NCBI GenBank assembly: GCA_001801825.1
Contig: MGYR01000057.1
Location: 924-26,238, forward strand
Length of the DNA: 25,315 bases
Source: Gammaproteobacteria bacterium RIFCSPLOWO2_02_FULL_56_15
GTDB taxonomy: Bacteria; Pseudomonadota; Gammaproteobacteria; Eutrophobiales; Eutrophobiaceae
Direction: 5' to 3'
The translations under genes were made by a program, and so were the position numbers. The notes beneath the pieces are model-generated. The model did no database searches. It saw nothing but the letters and a program-made list of their open reading frames with translations, and had not been told where the DNA came from. Of this stretch, positions 16,122-24,849 are shown one piece after another; positions within the stretch are counted from its first letter, which is position 1; every line of letters starts with the position of its first letter.

Positions 16122-19100
16122 GGGCCGCCTCCATGACAGCCTCATCCTCCGGCACACCGGATGCACGCGCCCGGTTGATGGCCTCCAGCACCCGCTTGTA
16201 ATCCTTCGGCATTACTTTGACAAACATCCGAACGTAATCATCCCACCCGGAGAGGATCTTTGCTGCAAGCGTACTTCGGGTATATTGATGATGCCTCGCG
16301 AGCAACTCACGAACCGTCCCGATATCCTCATCATCCTCGAGACTTTCCAGCGCCACCATGGCTGTATTACAGCGGATGCGAAATTCCTTGTGCTCATCCA
16401 GGACATAGGCGATGCCACCGGACATGCCGGCGGCAAAATTCCTGCCTGTTTTGCCAATCACCACGATCCTGCCACCCGTCATGTATTCACAGCCGTGATC
16501 GCCTACACCCTCAACCACGGCCCTCGCTCCGCTGTTCCTCACCGCAAAACGTTCCCCTGCGATTCCGCGAATATAGGCTTCCCCGCTGGTCGCCCCGTAG
16601 AGGAGCACATTGCCGGCTATAATATTATCTTCCGCCAGGAAGGTGGCATTTTTGGGAGGGAAGAGGATGATCTTCCCACCCGAAAGTCCCTTGCCGAGGT
16701 AGTCATTGGCATCACCTTCAATCGTCATGGTGATGCCTGCCGGGACAAAGGCGCCAAAACTCATCCCCGCGGATCCATGAAAGTGGATACGAATAGTATC
16801 CTCGGGAAGCGCTGCACTGCCATGACGCCGGGTTATCTCGTACCCCAGGGTAGTACCCACCGTCCGGTTGGTATTTTTTATGGGTAGAATGATATCGACC
16901 GGCTTCCGATCCTCAATCGCATCCTTGCAGAGCGGCACCAGGATCGTAACATCCAGGGATTTCTCAAGACCATGATCCTGTTTGCGGGTACAGTATATTC
17001 CTGAGCCCGCTGCTGCCTTGGGTTTGTGGAGGATCATACTGAAATCCAGTCCTTCCGCTTTCCAGTGTTTTATGGCGCGGTTGACATCAATACGGTCCAC
17101 CTGGCCGATCATCTCCGCGAATCTCCGGTAACCCAGTTGGGCCATGTACTCCCTTACTTCCTCGGCAAGGAATCTGAAATAGTTCACTACATGATCCGCC
17201 TGGCCACTGAATTTCTCCCGCAACCTTGGATCCTGGGTTGCAACACCCACAGGACAGGTATTGAGATGGCAAACCCGCATCATGATGCATCCTGCGACCA
17301 CCAGTGGCGCGGTGGAGAAACCGAATTCCTCGGCGCCAAGCAGGGCCGCGATAACCACATCCCGGCCGGTCTTGAGCTGGCCGTCCGTCTGTACCACGAT
17401 CCGGTCACGCAGGCGGTTCATTACCAATACCTGCTGGGTCTCCGCGAGACCCAGTTCCCAGGGCAGCCCTGCATGTTTGAGTGAGCTTATGGGGGAGGCG
17501 CCGGTTCCACCATCGTAACCGGAGATCAACACCACATCGGAATGGGCCTTGGCGACACCAGCCGCGACGGTTCCGACACCGATCTCCGAGACCAGCTTGA
17601 CATGGATCCTCGCCCGGGGGTTGGCGCTTTTCAGATCGTGGATGAGTTGCGCCAAGTCCTCAATGGAATAAATATCATGATGTGGGGGGGGCGAAATGAG
17701 CCCGACGCCTGCGGTGGAATAACGCACTTTAGCAATCCAGGGATATACCTTGCTTCCCGGCAACTGTCCACCCTCTCCCGGTTTCGCCCCTTGCGCCATC
17801 TTGATCTGGATATCATCTGCATTCACCAGGAATTCGCTCGTGACACCGAAACGGCCCGAGGCAACCTGTTTGACTGCGCTGCGGCGCGAGTCGCCATTCG
17901 GATCCGGTATATACCGATCCGGATCCTCTCCACCTTCCCCGGTATTTGATTTCCCGCCGATACGATTCATGGCAATGGCCAGGGTTTCATGCGCTTCCTT
18001 GCTGATGGAACCATAGGACATGGCGCCGGTGGCAAAACGCTTCATGATCGTTTCTACTGGTTCCACCTCTTCAATCGGGACGGCTGGCCGATCGAAGCTG
18101 AACTGGAACAGCCCTCGCAGGGTTGCGAGATTTTCATTCTGGTTATCCACCAGGCTGCTGTACTCCCTGTACTGACTGTAATCGCCGCTACGGGTTGCGT
18201 GCTGAAGTTTCGCCACGGTGGCAGGGTTAAAGAGATGATATTCTCCATCCCTCCGCCACTGGTATTCACCACCCCATTCCAGATCCGGTTGCTTTACCTT
18301 TCTGTCAGGAAAAGCATTGCTGTGCCGGAGACTGTTTTCGCGGGCGACAATATCAAGTCCGATACCGCCAATCCTGGAAGTGGTCCATGTGAAGTAACGA
18401 TCAACGAACTCCTTATTCAGTCCGATTGCCTCGAAAATCTGCGCCCCACGGTAAGACTGTATAGTCGATATGCCCATCTTTGACATGGTCTTGGTCAGTC
18501 CCTTGTTCACCGCCTTGACGAAATTATGGACGGCATCCTCAAAATCCATCTCGGGAAGATGGCCCTTGCCTATCATGTCTTCCAGTGACTCAAAAGCCAG
18601 GTAAGGATTGATGGCGCCGATACCAAATCCAAGCAAGAGCGCAAAATGGTGGACTTCACGGGGTTCGCCCGACTCAAGTATCAATCCGGCCTTCACCCTG
18701 GATCCGTTGCGTACCATATGATGGTGCACACCGGCCGTAGCCAGAAGCGAGGGAATGGCAGCCAATTTCTCATCAATTCCCCGATCGGAAAGGATGATAT
18801 AGGTATAACCTTCGTTAATTGCCACATCCACCTGCTTGCAGACCTGCTGCAAGGCCAGGTCCAGTCCAGCGCCGCCTTCTGCAACCGGATAGAGGATCGA
18901 AATCACCTTGCTCCGGTAACCGGGCAGATCAGCGGATCGGATCCTGGCCATTTCCTCATTGGTCAGAACCGGGGATTCAATACGGATTTGGCGGCAGCTC
19001 CGCGGTACAGGCTGCAGCAGGTTGCCTTCCGGACCAAGCGTGCTTGATACCTGGGTAACCAATTCCTCACGGATCCCGTCAAGCGGTGGATTGGTTACTT

Positions 19101-20682
19101 GGGCAAAAAGCTGCTTGAAATAATCATATAAAAGACGAGGCCGGTTGGAGAGCACGGCAAGGGCGGCATCGGTACCCATGGAACCGATGGGTTCTTCACC
19201 ATCGCGGGCCATGGGCGCCATCAGGATACGTAAATCCTCATGGGTGTAACCGAAGGCCTGTTGACGCTGCAATAAGGTCTTTGGATCGGATCGGTGGATT
19301 TCCCCTGTTTGCGGCAACTTGTCCAGGGGCAATAGATTCTCCGACAACCATTTCCGATAGGGATGTTCTTTAGCGTAGGTCTGTTTGAGTTCCTCGTCAT
19401 CGATAATTCGTCCCTGACGTGTATCCACCAGGAAAATACGCCCCGGATGCAGCCTTTCCTTGATCAGTATATTTTCAGGAGGGATATCCAATACTCCAAC
19501 CTCAGAGGCCATAATCACCATCTCGTCCTTGGTGACATAATAGCGAGATGGTCTCAGTCCGTTTCGATCCAATACGGCACCGATAATCTCGCCGTCTGTA
19601 AAGGCGATTGAGGCCGGGCCGTCCCATGGTTCCATCAGGCAGGAATGGTATTCATAAAAGGCCCTGCGATCATCATTCATGGACTCGTGACCGCTCCAGG
19701 CTTCAGGAATCATCATCAATACTGCCAGTGGTAGCGGCCTTCCGGTCATGTGCAGGAATTCCATGACATTATCAAACGTGGAAGAGTCACTGCCGCCTTC
19801 AATAATGATGGGAAAAAGCTTCTTCAGGTCCTCGCCGAAAAGTGCGGATTCGAACAGCGCCTCACGGGCGCGCATCCAGTTGATATTACCCCTTGTGGTA
19901 TTGATCTCGCCGTTGTGGGATATATATCGGAAAGGATGTGCCAAGGGCCACGAAGGAAAGGTGTTGGTTGAAAAACGCTGGTGGACGAGCGCCATCGCCG
20001 ACTCGACATCCGGATCCGTGATATCCGGGAACATGGTCTCGATCTGGGTGCCGGTTAACATCCCCTTGTAGACGAAGGTCCTATAGGACAGGGTTGGTAT
20101 ATAGAACAATGCCTTTTCCTTGAGATCTGAATTCCTGATGCTCTGCTCCACACGCTTGCGGATGACATAGAGTTTCCGGTCAAAGGCGGAGGCATCCCGC
20201 AATTCGGTGCTGCGCCCGATAAATATCTGCTTGAAATTAGGCTCGCCCGCCTTCGCCGTCGGACCGATAGGGGAATCATCCACTGGGACATCCCGCCAAC
20301 CCAGCACCGTTTGTCCCTCTTCGGTCACAATCTGCTCGAAGATGCGGCGGCAATGTAGTGATTGTTCCGGATCCCGGGGTAGAAACACCATACCGGCGCC
20401 GTATTGCAGGGGATCTTCCGGTAAGTTGATACCCAGTTCCCCGCAAACTCTGCGAAAAAATTTATGTGGTTTCTGGATCAATATACCAACCCCATCTCCG
20501 GTATTCTCTTCCGCACCACAAGCACCTCTGTGCAACAGGTTCTTGAGGATGATCATGGCATTACTCACGATCTGGTGAGACTTGCGTCCTTTCATATCCA
20601 CGACGAAGCCTACTCCGCAGGCATCGTGCTCCTGGGCAGGGTCGTAGAGTCCTTCAGCTTGATGGCCGAGCAACATATTCAT
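16114..20682 (-). CDS. gltB: Glutamate synthase large subunit GltB
   Basis: GltB hydrolyses glutamine and transfers the ammonia to 2-oxoglutarate, giving two glutamates together with GltD. The 1522-residue length is normal. The nucleophile C22 (EHDACGVGF) follows a 21-residue propeptide that should be removed by self-processing. Then come the type II glutamine amidotransferase domain (to about 430), the central domain, the FMN-binding synthase domain (GGKSNTGEGGEDPDR, GAKPGEGGQLPG, SGYDGGTGASP), the [3Fe-4S] cysteines C1132, C1138 and C1143, and the C-terminal GxG-rich helix domain. ATG 20682 is taken as the start; ATG 20676 is possible and neither has a clear Shine-Dalgarno. It is preceded by a promoter and a long leader. 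Confidence 0.98.
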   Translation of the reverse strand: MNMLLGHQAEGLYDPAQEHDACGVGFVVDMKGRKSHQIVSNAMIILKNLLHRGACGAEENTGDGVGILIQKPHKFFRRVCGELGINLPEDPLQYGAGMVFLPRDPEQSLHCRRIFEQIVTEEGQTVLGWRDVPVDDSPIGPTAKAGEPNFKQIFIGRSTELRDASAFDRKLYVIRKRVEQSIRNSDLKEKALFYIPTLSYRTFVYKGMLTGTQIETMFPDITDPDVESAMALVHQRFSTNTFPSWPLAHPFRYISHNGEINTTRGNINWMRAREALFESALFGEDLKKLFPIIIEGGSDSSTFDNVMEFLHMTGRPLPLAVLMMIPEAWSGHESMNDDRRAFYEYHSCLMEPWDGPASIAFTDGEIIGAVLDRNGLRPSRYYVTKDEMVIMASEVGVLDIPPENILIKERLHPGRIFLVDTRQGRIIDDEELKQTYAKEHPYRKWLSENLLPLDKLPQTGEIHRSDPKTLLQRQQAFGYTHEDLRILMAPMARDGEEPIGSMGTDAALAVLSNRPRLLYDYFKQLFAQVTNPPLDGIREELVTQVSSTLGPEGNLLQPVPRSCRQIRIESPVLTNEEMARIRSADLPGYRSKVISILYPVAEGGAGLDLALQQVCKQVDVAINEGYTYIILSDRGIDEKLAAIPSLLATAGVHHHMVRNGSRVKAGLILESGEPREVHHFALLLGFGIGAINPYLAFESLEDMIGKGHLPEMDFEDAVHNFVKAVNKGLTKTMSKMGISTIQSYRGAQIFEAIGLNKEFVDRYFTWTTSRIGGIGLDIVARENSLRHSNAFPDRKVKQPDLEWGGEYQWRRDGEYHLFNPATVAKLQHATRSGDYSQYREYSSLVDNQNENLATLRGLFQFSFDRPAVPIEEVEPVETIMKRFATGAMSYGSISKEAHETLAIAMNRIGGKSNTGEGGEDPDRYIPDPNGDSRRSAVKQVASGRFGVTSEFLVNADDIQIKMAQGAKPGEGGQLPGSKVYPWIAKVRYSTAGVGLISPPPHHDIYSIEDLAQLIHDLKSANPRARIHVKLVSEIGVGTVAAGVAKAHSDVVLISGYDGGTGASPISSLKHAGLPWELGLAETQQVLVMNRLRDRIVVQTDGQLKTGRDVVIAALLGAEEFGFSTAPLVVAGCIMMRVCHLNTCPVGVATQDPRLREKFSGQADHVVNYFRFLAEEVREYMAQLGYRRFAEMIGQVDRIDVNRAIKHWKAEGLDFSMILHKPKAAAGSGIYCTRKQDHGLEKSLDVTILVPLCKDAIEDRKPVDIILPIKNTNRTVGTTLGYEITRRHGSAALPEDTIRIHFHGSAGMSFGAFVPAGITMTIEGDANDYLGKGLSGGKIILFPPKNATFLAEDNIIAGNVLLYGATSGEAYIRGIAGERFAVRNSGARAVVEGVGDHGCEYMTGGRIVVIGKTGRNFAAGMSGGIAYVLDEHKEFRIRCNTAMVALESLEDDEDIGTVRELLARHHQYTRSTLAAKILSGWDDYVRMFVKVMPKDYKRVLEAINRARASGVPEDEAVMEAAHG

Positions 20683-20705
20683 AAAGTGAAATTTTTCAAG
20701 TTAGC

Positions 20706-20724
20706 TACGCAGTGAACCTGCGTA
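20706..20724. repeat. Hairpin in the gltB leader
   Basis: TACGCAG (20706-20712) and CTGCGTA (20718-20724) are perfectly complementary with a 5-base loop, ending 24 bases before the gltB ATG in the transcript. No T-run follows, so it is more likely an mRNA structure influencing translation or stability than a terminator. Confidence 0.45.
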
Positions 20725-20738
20725 ACCGATAGATGCAA

Positions 20739-20807
20739 TCAGGTTCGGGTACGATGAGGTGTGAGTGCAATTGCACTAAGATATTCGCTTTGTTGCCCGG
20801 GTTTCAT
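20739..20807 (-). other. Possible 22-codon leader reading frame in the gltB transcript
   Basis: In the predicted gltB leader an ATG at 20807 opens 22 codons (beginning MKPGQQSEYL) ending in TGA at 20739. A GGTGG stands nine bases upstream, a modest ribosome site. The frame runs across the 14-bp palindrome. There is no run of glutamate, glutamine or other control codons typical of attenuation, so expression and role are uncertain. Confidence 0.2.
20764..20777. promoter_or_regulatory. 14-bp perfect palindrome, candidate operator or RNA element of gltB
   Basis: AGTGCAATTGCACT is a perfect palindrome located about 70-85 bases downstream of the predicted gltB transcription start and 82 bases before the ATG. 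It could bind a dimeric regulator. It does not match the NtrC consensus (TGCAC-N7-GTGCA) and only loosely recalls Lrp sites, so the binder is unknown. Confidence 0.4.
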
Positions 20808-20853
20808 GTAGGTTAACCACCAAGCCTCTTCGTCTTCATACAAAAGGAGCAGA

Positions 20854-20882
20854 ATTATAATCAAGCAACCCCAGTATGTCAC
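20854..20882 (-). promoter_or_regulatory. gltB: Sigma-70-type promoter of gltBD
   Basis: On the minus strand GTGACA (20882-20877; one mismatch to the -35 consensus) is followed, after exactly 17 bases, by a perfect TATAAT (20859-20854). Transcription would start near 20847 and give a leader of about 165 bases. This is the best promoter in the window. Confidence 0.7.
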
Positions 20883-20911
20883 GATATTGAAACCTGATTA
20901 ACCGGACTTTT

Positions 20912-20948
20912 AGGAGGCTTTTCAATGGCATTTGCGTTAGTTAGTTGA
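20912..20948 (+). other. Seven-codon reading frame behind an ideal ribosome site
   Basis: AGGAGG (20912-20917) stands seven bases before an ATG at 20925, which opens only MAFALVS before TGA at 20946-20948. No plus-strand gene follows. It may be the remains of a lost gene or chance. Confidence 0.25.
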
Positions 20949-21035
20949 TTTTGGAAGCTATCGAATAGGATTTCAGATTCGGTCTGGATAACATTGGGTC
21001 AATTTCTGATTAAAAACATCTATCTATGCAAACCT

Positions 21036-22577
21036 TCAGGTATCGGATGTTGTCCCGTTGATCTCCGCTTTTATCGCTGCGGAACTACGCGGCCAGGGAC
21101 GGATCCGGCGGGCATAATCAGGCAAACCAGTGATTCCAGCCACAGCCGCTACGCGGTCTTCGTAAGGGCCCGTCAGCAGCAGATACCAGGCACGATTATC
21201 CTTGCTCGTGACCACTAGGGCGTTTTCTCCAGGCAGGGCTGGTTTGTATCCCAGGAAACGCCGGATGGTTTGCAGTTCATGCGCACCGATTAACTGGATT
21301 ACATAACTCTCCGCCGGCAGCCGCTCCAACCAGTCCCTGCCTAGGACGGACGGGAATCCTGGTAATGCCTCGCTTGTGGGTGGACTGTTCTGTCTCACGG
21401 CTTGTACCGGGTTGTCGCCGCTGAAACTCTTGATAGTCTTGCTTTCCTCAATATCCGTCTCCCTGCCAGCCAGTGGATCGGGATCCCGACCTGCTACCTC
21501 AATCGGGGCCTTTTTAACTGCCTGCTTAAGTTCCTGTTCGATTGCTGTAGGGAGATCAGGAGTATTACTATCCATCAACTCATCTTGAACTATTACCCTA
21601 GTGACTTCATGTACAGAATTGCTCTCTTCCATAGACTGACCGGGTGGTGACGGAACTGGCATGGAATAATCCAACCGGACAGCCTGTGCCGGGGTTTTTT
21701 CCCTCTGGCTGAAAGTCAACACCACCGTCATGATCACAACGGCCACTATGCCGAATGCCACTGTTCTAACCCAGAAACCCGAGGCGGATCCGAGCGAGAC
21801 ACCACGAGCGGAGTGCGGAAGTGTCAGGTTTTTCGGCGACTGCAGGGCCTGCCTCGCCAGACTGTTGATCCTGCCTGGTAGTCCACCGGATACGACCGCT
21901 ATATCATTATACTGCCTGTGATCAAAGAGATCCCCGCTAGCGCCGCAACTTGCCAGTCGGTGCGCGATGTACGCACTGACCTGTGAAAAAGCGAGGGGGT
22001 CTAACTGAACAACGTGTATGATGCCGTGCGCTATATCATCTCCCACTACCCGTAACAGGCGTTTTTGCAGATGCTTTTGACCCGCCAAGATTATCCGATA
22101 CCTTTGATTCTCGTGGCTTATCTGGCTGAGCCTCAAGAGCAAATGCAGTTGAGGTTCAGCGAGCAAATGGGCATTGTCCAAGATGATCAACGGTTGTAGT
22201 TCTTGATTCTGCAATTGCTTTAGTCTATTCAACAGATGTTCATGTTCATCTGTACTGTTCTCTTCAAGTAGTGGAAAGCTCAGAATCGTACTCAGTAATT
22301 TGCGTTGATCCGATGACGGAGCAGCAGTTATTTCTTGAATCCACCAGGGCTCATTGGTCCGGGAAGCAAGGTAGCGGCACAAGGCACTGGTGCCTGCGCC
22401 ATTTTCTCCGGTAATCAGGATCAGCTGTCGGCTGGACAGCAGCAAATGCCTGATCAGTTGTAGCCTTTGTTGTAAGGTGGGCGTAAGAAAGTAAATATCA
22501 TCGACTGTATCCGGAAAGGGATCCCGGTCCATACCATAACGGCTGTAGTACGCATTCCGGTTCGGTTTGCCTTTCAT
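21036..22577 (-). CDS. damX: DamX-like protein: AAA-type ATPase domain, membrane helix and SPOR domain
   Basis: This is a 513-residue protein with a cytoplasmic ExeA/DamX-type P-loop ATPase region (about 15-245), one membrane helix at 268-289, a low-complexity polar linker (290-410) and a C-terminal SPOR domain (about 421-497). SPOR domains bind denuded peptidoglycan at division septa, so a role at the septum is likely, as for E. coli DamX. The position next to aroB also matches DamX. The Walker A motif is unusual: GENGAGTS at 57-64 has Thr63 where the catalytic Lys should be. Walker B reads IILDN (D134). ATP hydrolysis may therefore be lost. The start overlaps the dgt stop by one base (TAATG). 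It ends the aroK-aroB-dgt-damX operon. Confidence 0.88.
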   Translation of the reverse strand: MKGKPNRNAYYSRYGMDRDPFPDTVDDIYFLTPTLQQRLQLIRHLLLSSRQLILITGENGAGTSALCRYLASRTNEPWWIQEITAAPSSDQRKLLSTILSFPLLEENSTDEHEHLLNRLKQLQNQELQPLIILDNAHLLAEPQLHLLLRLSQISHENQRYRIILAGQKHLQKRLLRVVGDDIAHGIIHVVQLDPLAFSQVSAYIAHRLASCGASGDLFDHRQYNDIAVVSGGLPGRINSLARQALQSPKNLTLPHSARGVSLGSASGFWVRTVAFGIVAVVIMTVVLTFSQREKTPAQAVRLDYSMPVPSPPGQSMEESNSVHEVTRVIVQDELMDSNTPDLPTAIEQELKQAVKKAPIEVAGRDPDPLAGRETDIEESKTIKSFSGDNPVQAVRQNSPPTSEALPGFPSVLGRDWLERLPAESYVIQLIGAHELQTIRRFLGYKPALPGENALVVTSKDNRAWYLLLTGPYEDRVAAVAGITGLPDYARRIRPWPRSSAAIKAEINGTTSDT

Positions 22578-23764
22578 TAAAGACGGCTGGTCCTGTTATC
22601 AAAAAAACGGGAACGCTCATCATGCATTCCACAATGCTTCTCGTATTCAGCGATGGCGAATCTGTCGGTCATTCCGGCGATATAGTCGGCAATTCTGCGA
22701 TAAAATACACTCTGCCCGGTCACCTGTCCTTCTGCTGAGATATTCCCGCCCATCGATTCAGGCAGGCTATCCGGTTGAGAGCTATAAACACTAAAGAGTG
22801 TACGGATTACTTCGGACGCCTTTCGGGTCATGTTCTTTACATACTCATGCATGTACAGATTAGCTCTCAGAAAAAGTTTCAACTCCTGCTGCATTTCAGC
22901 CATCTCCTGACTGAGAATCACGAGGCCTTCTCCGGCATTACGTACGTCATCGGCGGTTCCAGGTCCGTAGGACGCGATCTTTCCCCTGCTTGTGTTGATC
23001 AGGTCCACGGCCAGACTATTGATCATGCGCCTGATCAGTTCATGTGTGAGACGCCGTCTCTCGAGGCCCGGCCAATGTTGTATTACTCCAGAATAATGTT
23101 TGTGGAATAATCTGCATTGCATTAGTTGATCCATGGTGATCAATCCGGAGCGCAGTCCATCATCAACATCATGATTATTATAGGCAATTTCATCTGCAAT
23201 ATTGGCGACCTGGGCCTCCAGTCCGGGTTGTGTACCATTCAGGAACCTATTACCCAATTCTCCGAGTAAAGCCGCGTTTACTCTTGAGCAGTGCTTCAGG
23301 ATCCCTTCCCGAGTTTCGAAACAGAGATTCAGGCCAGGGAAAGCAGCATATTTTTCTTCCAGCAAATCGACGACCCGCAGGGACTGCAGGTTATGTTCAA
23401 ATCCGCCATGTTGCCTCATACAGTCATTGAGGACTTCCTGCCCCGCGTGACCAAAGGGAGTATGCCCAAGGTCATGAGCCAGGCAAATTGCCTCAGTCAG
23501 GTCTTCGTTAAGATCCAGAGCCCTGGCGACGGTCCTGCCTATCTGTGATACTTCTATGGAATGCGTCAAGCGGGTCCTGAACATGTCTCCTTCATGATTC
23601 ACAAAAACCTGGGTCTTGTATTCAAGACGACGAAACGCCGATGAATGGATGACACGATCACGGTCTCGCTGGAATTCACTTCGAAGGAATGGAGCTTCCT
23701 CGGGAAACAGGCGCCCTCTCGAGTTTCTTTCCCTAGCAGCGTAACTGGCCAGCATCCAGTTCAC
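22577..23764 (-). CDS. dgt: dGTPase-like deoxynucleoside triphosphate triphosphohydrolase
   Basis: This HD-superfamily enzyme cleaves dNTPs to the deoxynucleoside and triphosphate, lowering dNTP pools. The 395-residue product has the family's N-terminal RDRDRVIHSSAFRRLEYKTQVF, the HD metal ligands H68 (RLTHSIEV) and H97-D98 (CLAHDLGHTPFGHAG), and a later Asp in IADEIAYNNHDVDDGL. The length suits the shorter dGTPase-like group (often labelled type 2), not the roughly 500-residue E. coli Dgt, so substrate preference may be broad. It overlaps aroB by four bases and the damX-like gene by one, so all are translated from one message. Confidence 0.93.
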   Translation of the reverse strand: MNWMLASYAARERNSRGRLFPEEAPFLRSEFQRDRDRVIHSSAFRRLEYKTQVFVNHEGDMFRTRLTHSIEVSQIGRTVARALDLNEDLTEAICLAHDLGHTPFGHAGQEVLNDCMRQHGGFEHNLQSLRVVDLLEEKYAAFPGLNLCFETREGILKHCSRVNAALLGELGNRFLNGTQPGLEAQVANIADEIAYNNHDVDDGLRSGLITMDQLMQCRLFHKHYSGVIQHWPGLERRRLTHELIRRMINSLAVDLINTSRGKIASYGPGTADDVRNAGEGLVILSQEMAEMQQELKLFLRANLYMHEYVKNMTRKASEVIRTLFSVYSSQPDSLPESMGGNISAEGQVTGQSVFYRRIADYIAGMTDRFAIAEYEKHCGMHDERSRFFDNRTSRL

Positions 23765-24849
23765 CCACCGGCCAAGATAAATTCACTCAAGGTATCCGTA
23801 AGCAGTTCCTCCCTGTATTGATCCGTCAAAAATGCCTCACCAATCTGTTTCAGCAACACCAGAAACAGCTTAGCGTTTCTTGCCTTCTTGTCGATTGCCA
23901 TTATTGCCCGCAGTTCCTCAGCTTTCAGCTTGGTCGGCAGCCCGATGGGAAGATTGGCCCGGTTCAGGAGCTTCCACACCCGCTCCACGGATTCCGCTGA
24001 CAACCAGCCGTGACGCTTTGACAAATCCGCTGCCATCAACATGCCTATGGCAATCGCCTCACCATGTAAAAACTGTGTGTACGAGGTGGCTGTCTCAATG
24101 GCATGTCCGAAGGTATGACCGAAATTCAGTATGGCCCTGATACCGCTTTCCCTTTCATCGAGGGAAACGATGTCGGACTTGTTTCGGCAGGATTGTTCTA
24201 TGGCATGCACCAGGCATGTGGTGTCCCTCGCGAGCAACCGCTCAATATTATTCTCCAGCCAGCAGAAAAAATCAGGGTCACGAATCAACCCGTATTTGAT
24301 CACTTCAGCAAGACCTGCGCTCATTTCCCGATCCGGCAAAGTGGAAAGGACCTGAGTATCCGCAATTACAGCCACCGGCTGGTAAAATACACCAATCATG
24401 TTTTTCCCGAGCATGTGGTTCACAGCTGTTTTACCACCCACCGCAGAATCCACCTGGGACAGGAGAGTCGTTGGGACCTGGATATAGTCAACACCCCGCT
24501 GGTAACAGGCAGCCGCAAACCCGGTTATATCACCTACCACACCACCACCCAAGGCTACCAGGGTGCAATCACGGCTATATGCCTTCTCCAGCAGCTGAGT
24601 AATGACCTGGTTGAAGGCGTCGAGGGTCTTGTATTTTTCACCGTCAGATAGCACTACTGTGCTGATCTTTCGCGGAGCCAGGGCATCCATGACCTGGTTT
24701 AGATATAGAGGGGCAATGGTCTCGTTGCTTACCACCATGATCTGCCCGGTTCGGCATAACCTTGACCAGATTTGTTTCGAACTCAGCAGACCATCACCTA
24801 TGAATATGGGGTAGCTGCGGTCTCCGAGTTCGACTGCCATCTCTTTCAT
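23761..24849 (-). CDS. aroB: 3-dehydroquinate synthase AroB
   Basis: AroB converts DAHP to 3-dehydroquinate, the second step of the shikimate pathway, using NAD and a divalent metal. The 362-residue protein is of normal length and shows the NAD-binding GGGVVGDITGF at about 101-111. It also has SAVGGKTAVNH, and the metal ligands E182 (GLAEVIKYGLI), H245 (NFGHTFGH) and H262 (HGEAIAIGM). The ATG at 24849 overlaps the aroK stop by four bases (ATGA). The gene order aroK-aroB is widespread and implies coordinated control of the pathway. Confidence 0.98.
   Translation of the reverse strand: MKEMAVELGDRSYPIFIGDGLLSSKQIWSRLCRTGQIMVVSNETIAPLYLNQVMDALAPRKISTVVLSDGEKYKTLDAFNQVITQLLEKAYSRDCTLVALGGGVVGDITGFAAACYQRGVDYIQVPTTLLSQVDSAVGGKTAVNHMLGKNMIGVFYQPVAVIADTQVLSTLPDREMSAGLAEVIKYGLIRDPDFFCWLENNIERLLARDTTCLVHAIEQSCRNKSDIVSLDERESGIRAILNFGHTFGHAIETATSYTQFLHGEAIAIGMLMAADLSKRHGWLSAESVERVWKLLNRANLPIGLPTKLKAEELRAIMAIDKKARNAKLFLVLLKQIGEAFLTDQYREELLTDTLSEFILAGG

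Larger units (their letters stand above)
20683..21035. other. 353-bp non-coding region between damX-like gene and gltB
   Basis: This spacer holds, from the gltB side outward, a hairpin, a possible 22-codon leader reading frame, a 14-bp palindrome, a sigma-70-type promoter for gltB, and on the plus strand a seven-codon reading frame behind an ideal ribosome site. I see no terminator with a T-run after the damX-like gene and no RNA gene of a known class. Confidence 0.6.

Noticed and set aside
17898..17926. Near-palindrome around CGGTATATACCG flanked by GGATCC repeats
   Set aside because: It lies inside the conserved gltB synthase domain and arises from repeated Asp-Pro and Tyr codons (DPDRYIPDP); no reason to treat it as a separate element.
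20764..20777. Palindrome as an NtrC or Lrp site
   Set aside because: The half-site spacing does not fit the NtrC consensus and the match to Lrp is loose, so it is reported only as an unassigned palindrome.
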